The position numbers and the translations under genes are program-made. Below the pieces are notes generated by a model that saw nothing but the letters and a program-made list of their open reading frames with translations, was not told the origin of the DNA and searched no databases. From positions 1 to 64,000 of the forward strand of contig CASDSD010000041.1 in assembly GCA_949283205.1 (NCBI GenBank): DNA of 64,000 nucleotides. The letters run 5' to 3'. Positions 10,834-19,865 of this stretch are shown here, piece by piece. This DNA comes from an uncultured Alistipes sp. (lineage in GTDB: Bacteria; Bacteroidota; Bacteroidia; Bacteroidales; Rikenellaceae). Each line of letters begins with the position of its first letter. Positions within the stretch are counted from its first letter, which is position 1.

Positions 10834-11799
10834 ATGACGGCCACCATCTCCGACCTGCGCCGATCGCTCGGCTCCCCCGCCACACGCTTCCGCCGCCTGG
10901 GCAAGGCCGTGTGCGAGGGCGGCATATCCCGCACCTCCTATTTCGCCGAGACGCGCATACGCCTCGGGGCGAAGGCCTTCACGCTCTTCATGCCCCTGTC
11001 GGGCAACGCCATGATGCGGGTGGAGCGGTTCGCGCCCCTGCGCCGCCACCTCGTATCGCCTGCGGTGCCGCAAATGGAGATCCTCTGTGACGAGATGTCG
11101 TACGAGGATGCCCTCGGACGGCGCTCGGAGTGCGACATCCTCATCGAGGCGCTGCCCGAGGGACGTCCCTTCGGGGATGCCGTCGCCGCGGTCTGCGACG
11201 GCGGCGATGCCGCCGCCCTTGTCGCCGCGATAGATGCTCTGGAACGCGAATTGCACCGTGCCGGAGTCTCGCACAACAACCTGCGGGCGGAGAACATCCT
11301 CATCGACGACGACGGCGCACTATTTCCCATACGGTGGATATATGCCACCGCCGGTGCCGGAGGCGACGCCAAGGCCCTGGAGGCATTGCGCGCGCAGGTG
11401 AAAACCATGGCCGCGGCCGCCGCGGCAGAGCAGGCGTCGTTCGACCCCTACGCCTCCCCGATCGAGGGGACATACGGGGCAGGAGCGCTGTCGGAGGGCC
11501 TCGCCCCCGTAGAGACGGAGCAGGGATGGGGTTTCGTCGATGCCACGGGGCGTATCGTGATAGAGCCCCGCTACATGTGGGTGAACGGCTTCCGCGAAGG
11601 GCGCGCCGAGGTGCAGACGCTCGACGGCATGGGCCTTATCGACAAGCAGGGACGATACGTCATCGAGCCCCGATACGATATCGTCGACTACGACCCGACA
11701 ACGGGAAACTCGCAGGTGCGGCTGGGCGACGAGTGGGCGCTGTTCGACTACTCGGGACGGCAGGTGGTGCCCTTCGCCTCCATGCAGCCCGCATTGTAA
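10834..11799 (+). CDS. Pseudokinase-like protein with C-terminal WG repeats
   Basis: A 321-residue protein. The segment HNNLRAENILI (147-157) matches the kinase catalytic loop HxDLxxEN, but the catalytic Asp is Asn149, and the DFG region reads FPIRWIY with no metal-binding Asp. The N-terminal lobe is recognisable only weakly (ILIEALPEG as a hinge). Residues about 215-315 hold three WG-type repeats (GWGFVDATGRIVIEPRY, GLIDKQGRYVIEPRY, EWALFDYSGRQVVP). It looks like a degenerate partner of the kinase two genes upstream, retaining the WG module. An enzymatic role is unlikely; regulation or scaffolding is an inference. It is 8 nt downstream of the vWA gene. Confidence 0.72.
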   Translation: MTATISDLRRSLGSPATRFRRLGKAVCEGGISRTSYFAETRIRLGAKAFTLFMPLSGNAMMRVERFAPLRRHLVSPAVPQMEILCDEMSYEDALGRRSECDILIEALPEGRPFGDAVAAVCDGGDAAALVAAIDALERELHRAGVSHNNLRAENILIDDDGALFPIRWIYATAGAGGDAKALEALRAQVKTMAAAAAAEQASFDPYASPIEGTYGAGALSEGLAPVETEQGWGFVDATGRIVIEPRYMWVNGFREGRAEVQTLDGMGLIDKQGRYVIEPRYDIVDYDPTTGNSQVRLGDEWALFDYSGRQVVPFASMQPAL

Positions 11800-11911
11800 G
11801 AGATGCAAATATAGCCAGATACATGCGGCAGGCCGCGGGAGCGTCCCGCACGGCAGCCGTGAGACAAATAAAATGGATCAAGCAACGACTAAACGAAAAA
11901 TAACGGACAAT

Positions 11912-12856
11912 ATGGGAACTGAACACGTAAGATGCCTTATCATAGGCAGCGGCCCCGCAGGATACACGGCCGCCATATACACCGCACGCGCCAACATCGG
12001 CCCCGTCCTCTACGAAGGCATCGAGCCGGGCGGACAGCTCACCACAACCACCGAGATCGAGAACTTCCCGGGCTTCCCGAAGGGGATCACGGGGCCCGAC
12101 CTGATGAACGAGATGAAGCTCCAGGCGGAGCGCTTCGGCGCCGACGTGCGCACGGGCATCATCACCGCCATAGACCTCGACAGGCGGCCATATACGGTCA
12201 CCGTGGACGGCGAGAAACGGATCGAGGCCGAGAGCCTCATCATCGCCACGGGAGCCTCGGCGCGCTACCTCGGACTCGAGTCGGAGGCGCGCTACCGCGG
12301 CCGCGGCGTGAGCGCCTGCGCCACATGCGACGGTTTCTTCTACCGCAAGCAGGACGTCGCCGTCGTGGGCGGCGGAGACACGGCATGCGAGGAGGCCACA
12401 TATCTGGCCTCGCTGTGCCGCCAGGTCTACCTTATCGTGCGCAAGCCCTTCCTGCGCGCCTCGAAGGCGATGCAGCAGCGCGTATTCGAGACGCCGAACA
12501 TCAAGGTGATGTTCGAGTACAACACCGTCGAGGTGCTCGGCGACGACGAGGGCGTCACGGGCGCACGCCTGCGCCACGCCTCGGGCGAGGAGACCGTGAT
12601 CGACATCGCGGGTTTCTTCCTGGCCATAGGCCACCACCCCAATACGGAGCTCTTCGCCGGCAAACTCGAGCTCGACGCCGAAGGATACATCGTCACCGAG
12701 GCCGGCACCTCGAAGACAGCACTCGAGGGTGTCTTCGCCGCGGGCGACGTCAAGGACCCCCACTACCGCCAGGCCGTCACGGCCGCAGGTTCGGGCTGCA
12801 TCGCCGCCCTCGACTGCGAACGTTTCCTGCTGGCTGCGAAAACCGACAACAAGTAG
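11912..12856 (+). CDS. trxB: Thioredoxin-disulfide reductase
   Basis: NADPH-dependent flavoenzyme that reduces thioredoxin, 314 residues. The FAD motif is IIGSGPAGYTAA near the N-terminus, the redox-active pair is CATC (136-139) in SACATCDGFF, and the NADPH motif VVGGGDTACEEA follows. The C-terminal FAD motif is GVFAAGDVKD. The ATG at 11912 is chosen over an in-frame ATG at 11873 because it begins the conserved FAD-binding strand after a few residues. The rnz start lies 4 nt after the stop codon, so the two are an operon. Confidence 0.96.
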   Translation: MGTEHVRCLIIGSGPAGYTAAIYTARANIGPVLYEGIEPGGQLTTTTEIENFPGFPKGITGPDLMNEMKLQAERFGADVRTGIITAIDLDRRPYTVTVDGEKRIEAESLIIATGASARYLGLESEARYRGRGVSACATCDGFFYRKQDVAVVGGGDTACEEATYLASLCRQVYLIVRKPFLRASKAMQQRVFETPNIKVMFEYNTVEVLGDDEGVTGARLRHASGEETVIDIAGFFLAIGHHPNTELFAGKLELDAEGYIVTEAGTSKTALEGVFAAGDVKDPHYRQAVTAAGSGCIAALDCERFLLAAKTDNK

Positions 12857-12859
12857 GCC

Positions 12860-13795
12860 TTGAGCATAGCGGTAACCATACTCGGCGCCTCGTCGGCCAA
12901 GCCTACGGCCGACCGTCACCCCTCGGCGCAGGCGGTGAACGTAAACGAGCAGTACTACCTCATGGATGCCGGCGAGGGGGTACAGCAGCGGCTCGTGCGC
13001 GCGGGCATCAACCCGCTCAAGTTGCGAGCGGTCTTCATCTCGCACCTGCACGGCGACCATGTATACGGGTTGCTGCCGCTGTTGTCGACACTGGGGCTCT
13101 ACGGCAAGCGCACGCCGCTGCCGATATACGCCCCGCGCCCCTTCGGCGAGATCCTGGAGGCGCACATGCGCTTCTTCGACACGGCGCTGCCGTACGAGCC
13201 GCAGTGGCACGAGGTGGACACCACGGCCCACCGCATCGTCTTCGAGAACGACACGCTCGAGGTGTGGTCGCTGCCGCTGCGCCACCGCGTCCCCACGGCG
13301 GGGTACCTCTTCCGCGAAAAGGAGCCGGCGCTCAACGTCAGCAAGTACGCCATCGAGCGCTACGGCCTCACGGTGGCGCAGATCGTGGCGGCGAAGCGCG
13401 GCGAGGACCTTACGGCCGCGGACGGGGAGACCATTCCGAACAGCCTCGTAACATACCGCCCCTACCGTCCCGTCGCGTACGCCTACTGCTCCGACACCAA
13501 CTACTCGGCACGGCTGGCACGCATGGTCGAGGGTGTCGACCTGCTCTACCATGAGGCGACATACGCCGCCGCCGAGCGGCGCACGGCACGCGAAAGGGGC
13601 CACTCGACCACGGCCGACGCCGCCACCGTCGCGCTCAAGGCGGGGGCCGGGAGGCTCCTGATAGGCCACTTCTCGACGCGGTACAAGGATCTCGAGTCCC
13701 TTGTCCAGGAGAGCCGCGCCATATTCCCCGCCACCGACATCGCCCGCGAGGGCGAGACCTTCACCGTTACCGAACAGCGCCATGACAAGATCTGA
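12860..13795 (+). CDS. rnz: Ribonuclease Z
   Basis: Metallo-beta-lactamase-fold tRNA 3'-endonuclease, 311 residues. The zinc motif is FISHLHGDHVYGL, with further ligands in PTAGYLF, SDTNYS and GHFSTRY. Translation must start at the TTG at 12860: it lies in the same frame two codons after the trxB stop, the next in-frame ATG is 34 codons later, and the family's conserved N-terminus (VTILGASSAKPT) is encoded in between. Its end overlaps the following methyltransferase gene by 14 bp. Confidence 0.94.
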   Translation: MSIAVTILGASSAKPTADRHPSAQAVNVNEQYYLMDAGEGVQQRLVRAGINPLKLRAVFISHLHGDHVYGLLPLLSTLGLYGKRTPLPIYAPRPFGEILEAHMRFFDTALPYEPQWHEVDTTAHRIVFENDTLEVWSLPLRHRVPTAGYLFREKEPALNVSKYAIERYGLTVAQIVAAKRGEDLTAADGETIPNSLVTYRPYRPVAYAYCSDTNYSARLARMVEGVDLLYHEATYAAAERRTARERGHSTTADAATVALKAGAGRLLIGHFSTRYKDLESLVQESRAIFPATDIAREGETFTVTEQRHDKI

Positions 13796-14525
13796 GATAC
13801 GCTTCATACGTTCGCTCGCCGACAAGCGCGCCCGCACCGAATCGGGGCTCTTCGTGGCCGAGGGCGACAAGCTCATAGGCGAGATCCTCGCCTCCGGATG
13901 GGAGGTCGAGGCCCTCTACTCCACACGCGGCACCTTCGGCGGCCGCGCCGCGATGATATCCCCCGCGGAGATGGAGCGCATATCGATGCTCAAGACCCCG
14001 AACGAGTCGCTCGCCACGGTGCGCATGCCCTCGTACGCCACGCCCCGCACGGCCGACCCCGCGAGGCTCGCGCTGGCGCTCGACGCCGTGCGCAACCCGG
14101 GCAACATGGGAACCATAATACGCCTGGCGGACTGGTTCGGGATAGAGGAGATATACTGTTCGGAGGATTCGGCCGACTGCTTCAACCCCAAGGTCATACA
14201 GGCAACGATGGGGGCCATACTGCGCGTAAGGGTCCACTATCTCGACCTGCCGGCACTCCTGGCCCGCAGCGCCGCCGCCGGCGTCGACATATACGGCACC
14301 ACGCTCGACGGCGACAACATCTACTCCGCACCGCTCACCGCCGGCGGCATAATCGTCATGGGCAACGAGGGCCGCGGCATATCGCCCGAGTGTGCGGCAC
14401 ACGTCACGCGCCGCCTGCTCATACCCCCCTATCCCGCCTCGCGCCACGGCAGCGAGTCGCTCAACGTGGCCATGGCCGCGGCCGTCGTCTGTGCCGAGTT
14501 CCGCCGCCGCGCCGCCGCGCGCTGA
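13782..14525 (+). CDS. TrmH/SpoU-family RNA 2'-O-methyltransferase
   Basis: SPOUT methyltransferase of 247 residues. An N-terminal L30e-like substrate-binding region (GLFVAEGDKLIGEIL) precedes the SpoU domain. The three SpoU motifs are NPGNMGTIIRLADWFGI, IVMGNEGRGIS and LIPPYPxxxxGSESLNVAMAA; the third differs a little from the usual IPM form. The ATG at 13782 is used; it overlaps the end of rnz by 14 bp, suggesting coupled translation. The substrate (rRNA or tRNA position) cannot be read from the sequence. Confidence 0.88.
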   Translation: MTRSEIRFIRSLADKRARTESGLFVAEGDKLIGEILASGWEVEALYSTRGTFGGRAAMISPAEMERISMLKTPNESLATVRMPSYATPRTADPARLALALDAVRNPGNMGTIIRLADWFGIEEIYCSEDSADCFNPKVIQATMGAILRVRVHYLDLPALLARSAAAGVDIYGTTLDGDNIYSAPLTAGGIIVMGNEGRGISPECAAHVTRRLLIPPYPASRHGSESLNVAMAAAVVCAEFRRRAAAR

Positions 14526-14735
14526 CCTCATATCCGGAGACATCGCGGCATGCGGAGACCGCCCGCAGACCGCACACGGAGATTGTGGCACGACATCTGC
14601 CACACCACCCGCCGTACGTATTCACGCACGGTGCCATGCTCCAAATATTCGTTTGACAGACAATTCCGCGTTTATTATGGAGCGATGTTCGGAAATTGTT
14701 TATATATTTGCTGGTTGAAAAGACTTTTGAACGGA
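14526..14735 (+). promoter_or_regulatory. pdxA upstream region with a -7 box
   Basis: This 210-bp gap holds no convincing gene. Its 3' part is AT-rich and contains a perfect Bacteroidota -7 box TATATTTG at 14703-14710, 25 nt before the pdxA ATG. No good TTG was found at the expected -33 distance. Confidence 0.55.
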
Positions 14736-15833
14736 ATGTCGGACAACAGACTCAAGATAGGAATTACACAGGGCGACACCAACGGCATAGGCTGGGAGGT
14801 CATCCTCCGCACCTTCGCCGACGCGCGTATCGCCGAATTGTTCACCCCCGTGATATACGGCTCGTCGAAGGCCGCGGCATACTACGCCGCCACGCTCGAG
14901 GAGGAAGAGCGCGCACAGCTCTTCCCCGTCTCTTCGGCCGAGGAGGCGCGCCGCGGAAAGATCAACATGGTGGAGTGCGGCGACGCAAACCTCCGCATAG
15001 AGGCGGGAGTGCCCTCGCCCGAGGCGGGCAAGGCCGCCGTCGACGCCCTCGAGGCCGCCGTGGCCGACCTCAAGGAGGGCCATATCGACGCCGTCGTCAC
15101 AGCCCCCATAAACAAGGAGACGGCGCAGAGCGACACTTTCCGATACACGGGACATACCGAATATTTCGCCGCCCGCTTCGAGGGCGAACCCTTAATGATG
15201 ATGTGCAGCGACCGTCTGCGCGTGGGTCTCGTGACCATACACATACCCATGGCCGAAGTGAGCCGCGACATCTCGCAGGAACGTATCGTCAATGCCCTCG
15301 GCGTGCTGCGCGAATCGCTCATCCGCGACTTCGGCATCGTCGAGCCCCGCATCGCCGTGCTGGCTCTCAACCCCCATGCGGGCGAGGGAGGCATGCTCGG
15401 AGACGAGGAGCAGAACATAATAAAGCCCGCCATCGAGCAGGCCTTCGGTGAGGGAACGCTCGCCTTCGGGCCCTTCCCCGCCGACGGGTTCTTCGGCAGC
15501 GGCACATACGCCCGTTACGATGCCGTGCTGGCGATGTACCACGACGAGGGTCTCACCCCCTTCAAGACCATCTCGCCCGACGGCGTGAACTTCACGGCCG
15601 GACTCTCGGCCGTACGCACCTCGCCCGACCACGGCACCGCATACGACATCGCCGGCAAGGCGCAGGCCGACCCGCAGTCGATGCGCAACGCCATATACAT
15701 GGCCATGGACATCGTCCGCAACCGCCGCCGCTGGGAGGAGTGGACACGCAACCCGCTGCAGCGATTCGAACGCGACAAGGGCCGCGACGTCTCGGTCAAG
15801 GATCTCAAGCTCCCCGAAACGGAGGAGGATTAG
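14736..15833 (+). CDS. pdxA: 4-hydroxythreonine-4-phosphate dehydrogenase
   Basis: NAD-dependent oxidative decarboxylase of DXP-independent-ring pyridoxal phosphate synthesis, 365 residues. GITQGDTNGIGWEVI is the Bacteroidota form of the PdxA N-terminus. Further landmarks are APINKET, a histidine in YTGHTEYFA, and the metal- and substrate-binding segment MYHDEGLTPFK. The ATG at 14736 is chosen because it follows a -7 box by about 25 nt and precedes the conserved strand; the frame is open upstream but the extension has no family similarity. A small membrane-protein gene follows by 33 bp. Confidence 0.94.
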   Translation: MSDNRLKIGITQGDTNGIGWEVILRTFADARIAELFTPVIYGSSKAAAYYAATLEEEERAQLFPVSSAEEARRGKINMVECGDANLRIEAGVPSPEAGKAAVDALEAAVADLKEGHIDAVVTAPINKETAQSDTFRYTGHTEYFAARFEGEPLMMMCSDRLRVGLVTIHIPMAEVSRDISQERIVNALGVLRESLIRDFGIVEPRIAVLALNPHAGEGGMLGDEEQNIIKPAIEQAFGEGTLAFGPFPADGFFGSGTYARYDAVLAMYHDEGLTPFKTISPDGVNFTAGLSAVRTSPDHGTAYDIAGKAQADPQSMRNAIYMAMDIVRNRRRWEEWTRNPLQRFERDKGRDVSVKDLKLPETEED

Positions 15834-15866
15834 ACCTGCAGCCCCACACGCCAACAAGACTGATGT

Positions 15867-16082
15867 ATGGATAAGGATACCAGGATAGAACGGACACGAC
15901 GCTCGCTGCTCGTACTCGGCTGCATCATAGTTGCGGTGGCCGCATTCGGGTTGGGGTATGCACTCTACGGGCACATCGCCGAGGGGCGGAGGCTGAGCAT
16001 GGCCATGATTCTCGCCTTTGTCGCTATGGCCGTATCGGGGGTGTGCCTCGTGGTGTCGGTGGTACGCCATCCGTCAAAATAG
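15867..16082 (+). CDS. Small two-helix membrane protein, function unknown
   Basis: A 71-residue protein with a charged N-terminus (MDKDTRIERTRRS), a first hydrophobic helix at about 14-34, a short polar turn (GHIAEGRRLS) and a second helix at about 45-66, ending in RHPSK. No family is recognised. It lies 33 bp after pdxA on the same strand and 93 bp before thrS, so it may be the last gene of the pdxA transcript. Confidence 0.6.
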   Translation: MDKDTRIERTRRSLLVLGCIIVAVAAFGLGYALYGHIAEGRRLSMAMILAFVAMAVSGVCLVVSVVRHPSK

Positions 16083-16175
16083 ATACAGACAACGAAAACC
16101 GCGACCGGAGCGACGTATTCCGTCTCGTAATTGTGGAAGCGCCGCAGGTTGCAAAACATAATTAAAGCAAGTATT

Positions 16176-18122
16176 ATGATCAAGATCACTTTTCCCGACG
16201 GTTCGCAGCGCGAATTCGAGAAGGGAACAACGGCTTACCAAGTAGCCGAGAGTATCAGCCCTCGTTTAGCTGCCGACTCTCTGGCCGCTGCGGTAAACGG
16301 GACGACGGTCGACATGACCCGCCCCATCGAGGAGGATGCCACGATTAAGTTCTACAAGTGGGACGACGCCGAGGGCAAGCACGCCTTCTGGCACACCTCG
16401 TCACACCTGCTGGCCGAGGCCCTTGAGGCTCTCTACCCGGGCATCAAGTTCGGTATCGGCCCCGCCATCGAAAACGGATTCTATTACGACGTGGACTCGC
16501 CGGTGCCCATCACCGAGGCCGACCTGCCGACGATAGAGAAGAAGATGCAGGAGCTCGCCCGCAACAAGGAGCAGCTCGTACGCACCGAGGTGTCGAAGGC
16601 CGACGCCCTGAAGACCTTCACCGAGAAGAACGACCAATACAAGGTGGAGCTTATCCGCGACCTGGAGGACGGCACCATCTCATTCTATACCAACGGCGCC
16701 TTCACCGACCTGTGCCGCGGCCCGCACATCCCCAACACGGGGCTCATCAAGGCCGTGAAGCTGACGTCGGTGGCCGGAGCCTACTGGCGCGGCAACGAGA
16801 AGAACAAGATGCTCACGCGCGTCTACGGCATATCGTTCCCCAAGAAATCGATGCTCGACGAGTACCTCGTCCTGCTGGAGGAGGCCAAGAAACGCGACCA
16901 CCGCAAGCTGGGCAAGGACCTTGAGCTCTTCATGTTCTCGCAGCGCGTAGGCCAGGGACTCCCCATGTGGCTGCCCAAGGGCGCCGAGCTGCGCGACCGT
17001 CTGGAGCGGTTCCTTCGCCAGATACAGAAGCAGTACGGCTACCAGCAGGTCATAACGCCGCACATAGGCAACAAGGACCTCTACGTAACCTCGGGACACT
17101 ATGCCAAGTACGGCAAGGACTCGTTCCAGCCAATACATACGCCCTATGAGGGCGAGGAGTATCTGCTCAAGCCGATGAACTGCCCCCACCACTGCGAGAT
17201 CTACCGCAGCAAGCCCCGTTCGTACAAGGATCTGCCGATCCGTCTGGCCGAGTTCGGTACGGTATACCGCTACGAACAGTCGGGCGAGCTCCACGGACTG
17301 ACGCGTGTGCGCGGCTTCACGCAGGATGACGCCCACCTCTTCGTGCGCCCCGACCAGCTGCTCGAGGAGTTCGAGAAGGTCATCGACATCGTGCTCTACA
17401 TCTTCCGCACGCTGAAGTTCGACCAGTACACGGCACAGGTATCGCTGCGCGACCCCAACAACAAGGAGAAGTACATCGGTTCGGACGAGAACTGGGAGAA
17501 GGCCGAGTCGGCCATCATCAAGGCCGCCGCGGACAAGGGGCTCAAGACCACCGTCGTCACGGGCGAGGCCGCCTTCTACGGCCCGAAGCTCGACTTCATG
17601 GTGAAGGACGCCCTGGGCCGAAACTGGCAGCTCGGAACAATTCAGGTGGACTACAACCTGCCGGAGCGTTTCGACCTGACGTACAAGGGCGCCGACGACA
17701 AGCTCCACCGCCCGATCATGATCCACCGCGCCCCCTTCGGGTCGATGGAGCGTTTCGTGGCCGTGCTTCTGGAGCATACGGCGGGCAAGTTCCCCCTGTG
17801 GCTGGCTCCCGACCAGGCCGTCGTCCTCCCCATCTCGGAGAAGTACAACGACTACGCCGCCGAGGTTGTGGAGTATCTCACGCAGCATGACGTGCGCGTG
17901 CAGATCGACGACCGCAACGAGAAGATCGGCCGCAAGATCCGCGACAACGAGCTCAAGCGCATACCCTTCCTGCTCATCGTGGGCGAGAAGGAGCAGAACG
18001 ACCGCACCGTATCGCTGCGCGTGCAGGGCGAGGGCGACAAGGGCTCGATGACGCTCGACGAGTTCTGCAACCACATAAACGAACTGGTCAAGGCCGAGAC
18101 GGCATCGCACAGCCGCGCGTAA
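16176..18122 (+). CDS. thrS: Threonyl-tRNA synthetase
   Basis: Class II aminoacyl-tRNA synthetase charging tRNA-Thr, 648 residues and normal length. It has an N-terminal TGS domain ([17 protein letters not shown]), an editing domain with the motif [11 protein letters not shown], the catalytic core with zinc-ligand segments (MNCPHHC) and motif 2 ([20 protein letters not shown]), motif 3 in the [11 protein letters not shown] region, and a C-terminal anticodon-binding domain. The ATG at 16176 gives the conserved TGS start. infC follows by 49 bp, the usual neighbour. Confidence 0.97.
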   Translation: MIKITFPDGSQREFEKGTTAYQVAESISPRLAADSLAAAVNGTTVDMTRPIEEDATIKFYKWDDAEGKHAFWHTSSHLLAEALEALYPGIKFGIGPAIENGFYYDVDSPVPITEADLPTIEKKMQELARNKEQLVRTEVSKADALKTFTEKNDQYKVELIRDLEDGTISFYTNGAFTDLCRGPHIPNTGLIKAVKLTSVAGAYWRGNEKNKMLTRVYGISFPKKSMLDEYLVLLEEAKKRDHRKLGKDLELFMFSQRVGQGLPMWLPKGAELRDRLERFLRQIQKQYGYQQVITPHIGNKDLYVTSGHYAKYGKDSFQPIHTPYEGEEYLLKPMNCPHHCEIYRSKPRSYKDLPIRLAEFGTVYRYEQSGELHGLTRVRGFTQDDAHLFVRPDQLLEEFEKVIDIVLYIFRTLKFDQYTAQVSLRDPNNKEKYIGSDENWEKAESAIIKAAADKGLKTTVVTGEAAFYGPKLDFMVKDALGRNWQLGTIQVDYNLPERFDLTYKGADDKLHRPIMIHRAPFGSMERFVAVLLEHTAGKFPLWLAPDQAVVLPISEKYNDYAAEVVEYLTQHDVRVQIDDRNEKIGRKIRDNELKRIPFLLIVGEKEQNDRTVSLRVQGEGDKGSMTLDEFCNHINELVKAETASHSRA

Positions 18123-18171
18123 AGGTGGCCGCGAACACAGATAACAATTTTATAAACCAACAGTTACAAAT

Positions 18172-18777
18172 TTGGCAATCACACAGAAACCTTTCCCGCC
18201 GAGGCCCTATCAGGGCGGGGGAAACCAGAACAACGCAGGGCTCCGCAACAAACGTCCCGAGAAGGAGAATCCCAACCGTATCAACCACGAGATCACGGCG
18301 CCCATGGTGCGCGTGGTGGGCGAGAACGTCGAGCCCAATCTCGTAATACCGATACGTCAGGCCATAGCCATGGCCGAGCAGATGGAGCTCGATCTGATCG
18401 AGATATCGCCCAAGGCGGACCCTCCCGTATGCCGCATTGCCGACTACCAGAAGTTCCTCTACCAGCAGAAGCGCAAGGCCAAGGAGATCAAGGCCAAGCA
18501 GGTGAAGGTCGTAGTCAAGGAGATACGTTTCGGTCCCCAGACCGACGACCACGACTACAACTTCAAGCTCAAGCACGCCGAGAACTTCCTCAACGAGGGC
18601 GCCAAGGTGAAGGCCTACGTGGTCTTCCGCGGCCGCTCGATCGTCTTCAAGGAGCAGGGAGAGATCCTGTTGCTGCGCTTCGCCACCGACCTGGAGAACA
18701 TCGCCAAAGTGGAGATGATGCCCAAGCTCGACGGCAAGAAGATGAACATGATACTTGCCCCCAAGGGTAAGAAGTAA
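18172..18777 (+). CDS. infC: Translation initiation factor IF-3
   Basis: IF-3, 201 residues, binds the 30S subunit and checks start-codon pairing. N-domain: [16 protein letters not shown] and [17 protein letters not shown]-domain: [25 protein letters not shown]. The only usable start is a TTG at 18172: upstream in frame there is a stop at 18142 and no ATG, GTG, ATT or other TTG between, and the first internal ATG (residue 45) would remove part of the N-domain. A non-ATG start is a known IF-3 autoregulation device (AUU in enterics). rpmI and rplT do not follow; a strong hairpin does. Confidence 0.95.
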   Translation: MAITQKPFPPRPYQGGGNQNNAGLRNKRPEKENPNRINHEITAPMVRVVGENVEPNLVIPIRQAIAMAEQMELDLIEISPKADPPVCRIADYQKFLYQQKRKAKEIKAKQVKVVVKEIRFGPQTDDHDYNFKLKHAENFLNEGAKVKAYVVFRGRSIVFKEQGEILLLRFATDLENIAKVEMMPKLDGKKMNMILAPKGKK

Positions 18778-18793
18778 CTGAAACAACCAAGAG

Positions 18794-18847
18794 GATCCGA
18801 GACCGGATGCCGGCAATCACCGGCCTCCGGTTTTGGATCGTTTTTTT
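18794..18847 (+). terminator. Strong intrinsic terminator abutting the next start codon
   Basis: A stem runs from GATCC (18794-18798) through CCGGA and GCCGG to GCCGG-, CCGGA- and GATCC-complementary segments ending at 18839. It has one mismatch and G-U pairs, then G and seven T residues (18841-18847). The ATG of the next gene is the very next base, 18848. Confidence 0.85.
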
Positions 18848-19813
18848 ATGATCGGCATAGACGACATACTGCGCATAGCGTCGGACGGGGACTTCGACCG
18901 CGCCGCAATGGAGGTATTCCGTTTCCAGGCGACGGCGTGCGAACCCTACGCCCGCTATCTCGCGCTCATGGATATCGACCCGCGCCGGGTGCGGCGTGCG
19001 GCCGACATACCCCACCTGCCCATCGAGCTCTTCAAGACGCAGCGCATATACTGCGGCGAGGGCGAGCCCCAGAAGGTCTTCACCTCGAGCAACACGGGCG
19101 CCACGACGCCGTCGCGCCACTACATGGCCGACCTCGGGATATACGAACGCGACTTCACCGCCTCGTTCGAGCGTTTCTACGGCCCGGCATCGGAGTGGAG
19201 CATCTACGGGCTGCTGCCCAACTACCTGCAGCGCGAGGGGTCGTCGCTCGTATACATGGTCGACCGCCTCATCGCCCGCAGCGGCTCGGGCGGCTTCTAC
19301 CTCGACGACTACGACAAACTGCTGGGCGACATGTCGCGCGACCCGCGCCGCAAGATACTCCTGGGCGTGAGCTACGCGCTGTGGGACCTGGCCGAGCGCT
19401 ACGCCCCGAAGCTGCACGACACCATCGTCATGGAGACGGGCGGCATGAAGGGACGGCGCCGCGAACTGCCCAAGGCGGAGTTCCATGCCATCCTCACCGG
19501 GGCCTTCGGCGTGGAGACGATACACTCGGAGTACGGCATGGCGGAGCTTACGTCGCAGGCCTACTCGTCGGGCGGCGGCATCTTCCGCGCACCGGAGTGG
19601 ATGCGCGTGACGGTGCGCGACGTGAACGACCCGCTGGCGACGCTGCCCGCGGGCTCGCGCGGCGCCATCGACATCACCGACCTGGGCAACCTCTACTCGT
19701 GCGCCTTCATCTCGACGCAGGATGTGGGCCGCACCTTCGCCGACGGCTCGTTCACCGTCGAGGGACGCCTCTCGGGGGCCGACGTGCGGGGCTGCAACCT
19801 GCTCGTGCAGTGA
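18848..19813 (+). CDS. LuxE-like acyl-protein synthetase/acyl-activating protein
   Basis: A 321-residue protein resembling LuxE/acyl-protein synthetase (adenylate-forming superfamily). Visible family features are LPIELFKTQRIYCG, the nucleotide-binding-like loop TSSNTGATTPSRH, METGGMKGRRRE, the adenylation signature-like IHSEYGMAELTSQAY, and the C-terminal DLGNLYSCAFISTQDVGR. Such proteins activate a carboxylate with ATP and transfer it to a cysteine or other acceptor. The following gene is a sugar-nucleotide cytidylyltransferase and two glycosyltransferase-type genes come next, so it may acylate or build a surface-glycan sugar; this is an inference. Its ATG directly abuts the infC terminator, and no separate promoter is evident. 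Confidence 0.75.
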   Translation: MIGIDDILRIASDGDFDRAAMEVFRFQATACEPYARYLALMDIDPRRVRRAADIPHLPIELFKTQRIYCGEGEPQKVFTSSNTGATTPSRHYMADLGIYERDFTASFERFYGPASEWSIYGLLPNYLQREGSSLVYMVDRLIARSGSGGFYLDDYDKLLGDMSRDPRRKILLGVSYALWDLAERYAPKLHDTIVMETGGMKGRRRELPKAEFHAILTGAFGVETIHSEYGMAELTSQAYSSGGGIFRAPEWMRVTVRDVNDPLATLPAGSRGAIDITDLGNLYSCAFISTQDVGRTFADGSFTVEGRLSGADVRGCNLLVQ

Positions 19814-19865
19814 CGGCGGTCCGCAACCCGGACACGGAAACATCCGACATGCAAACAATGACACC

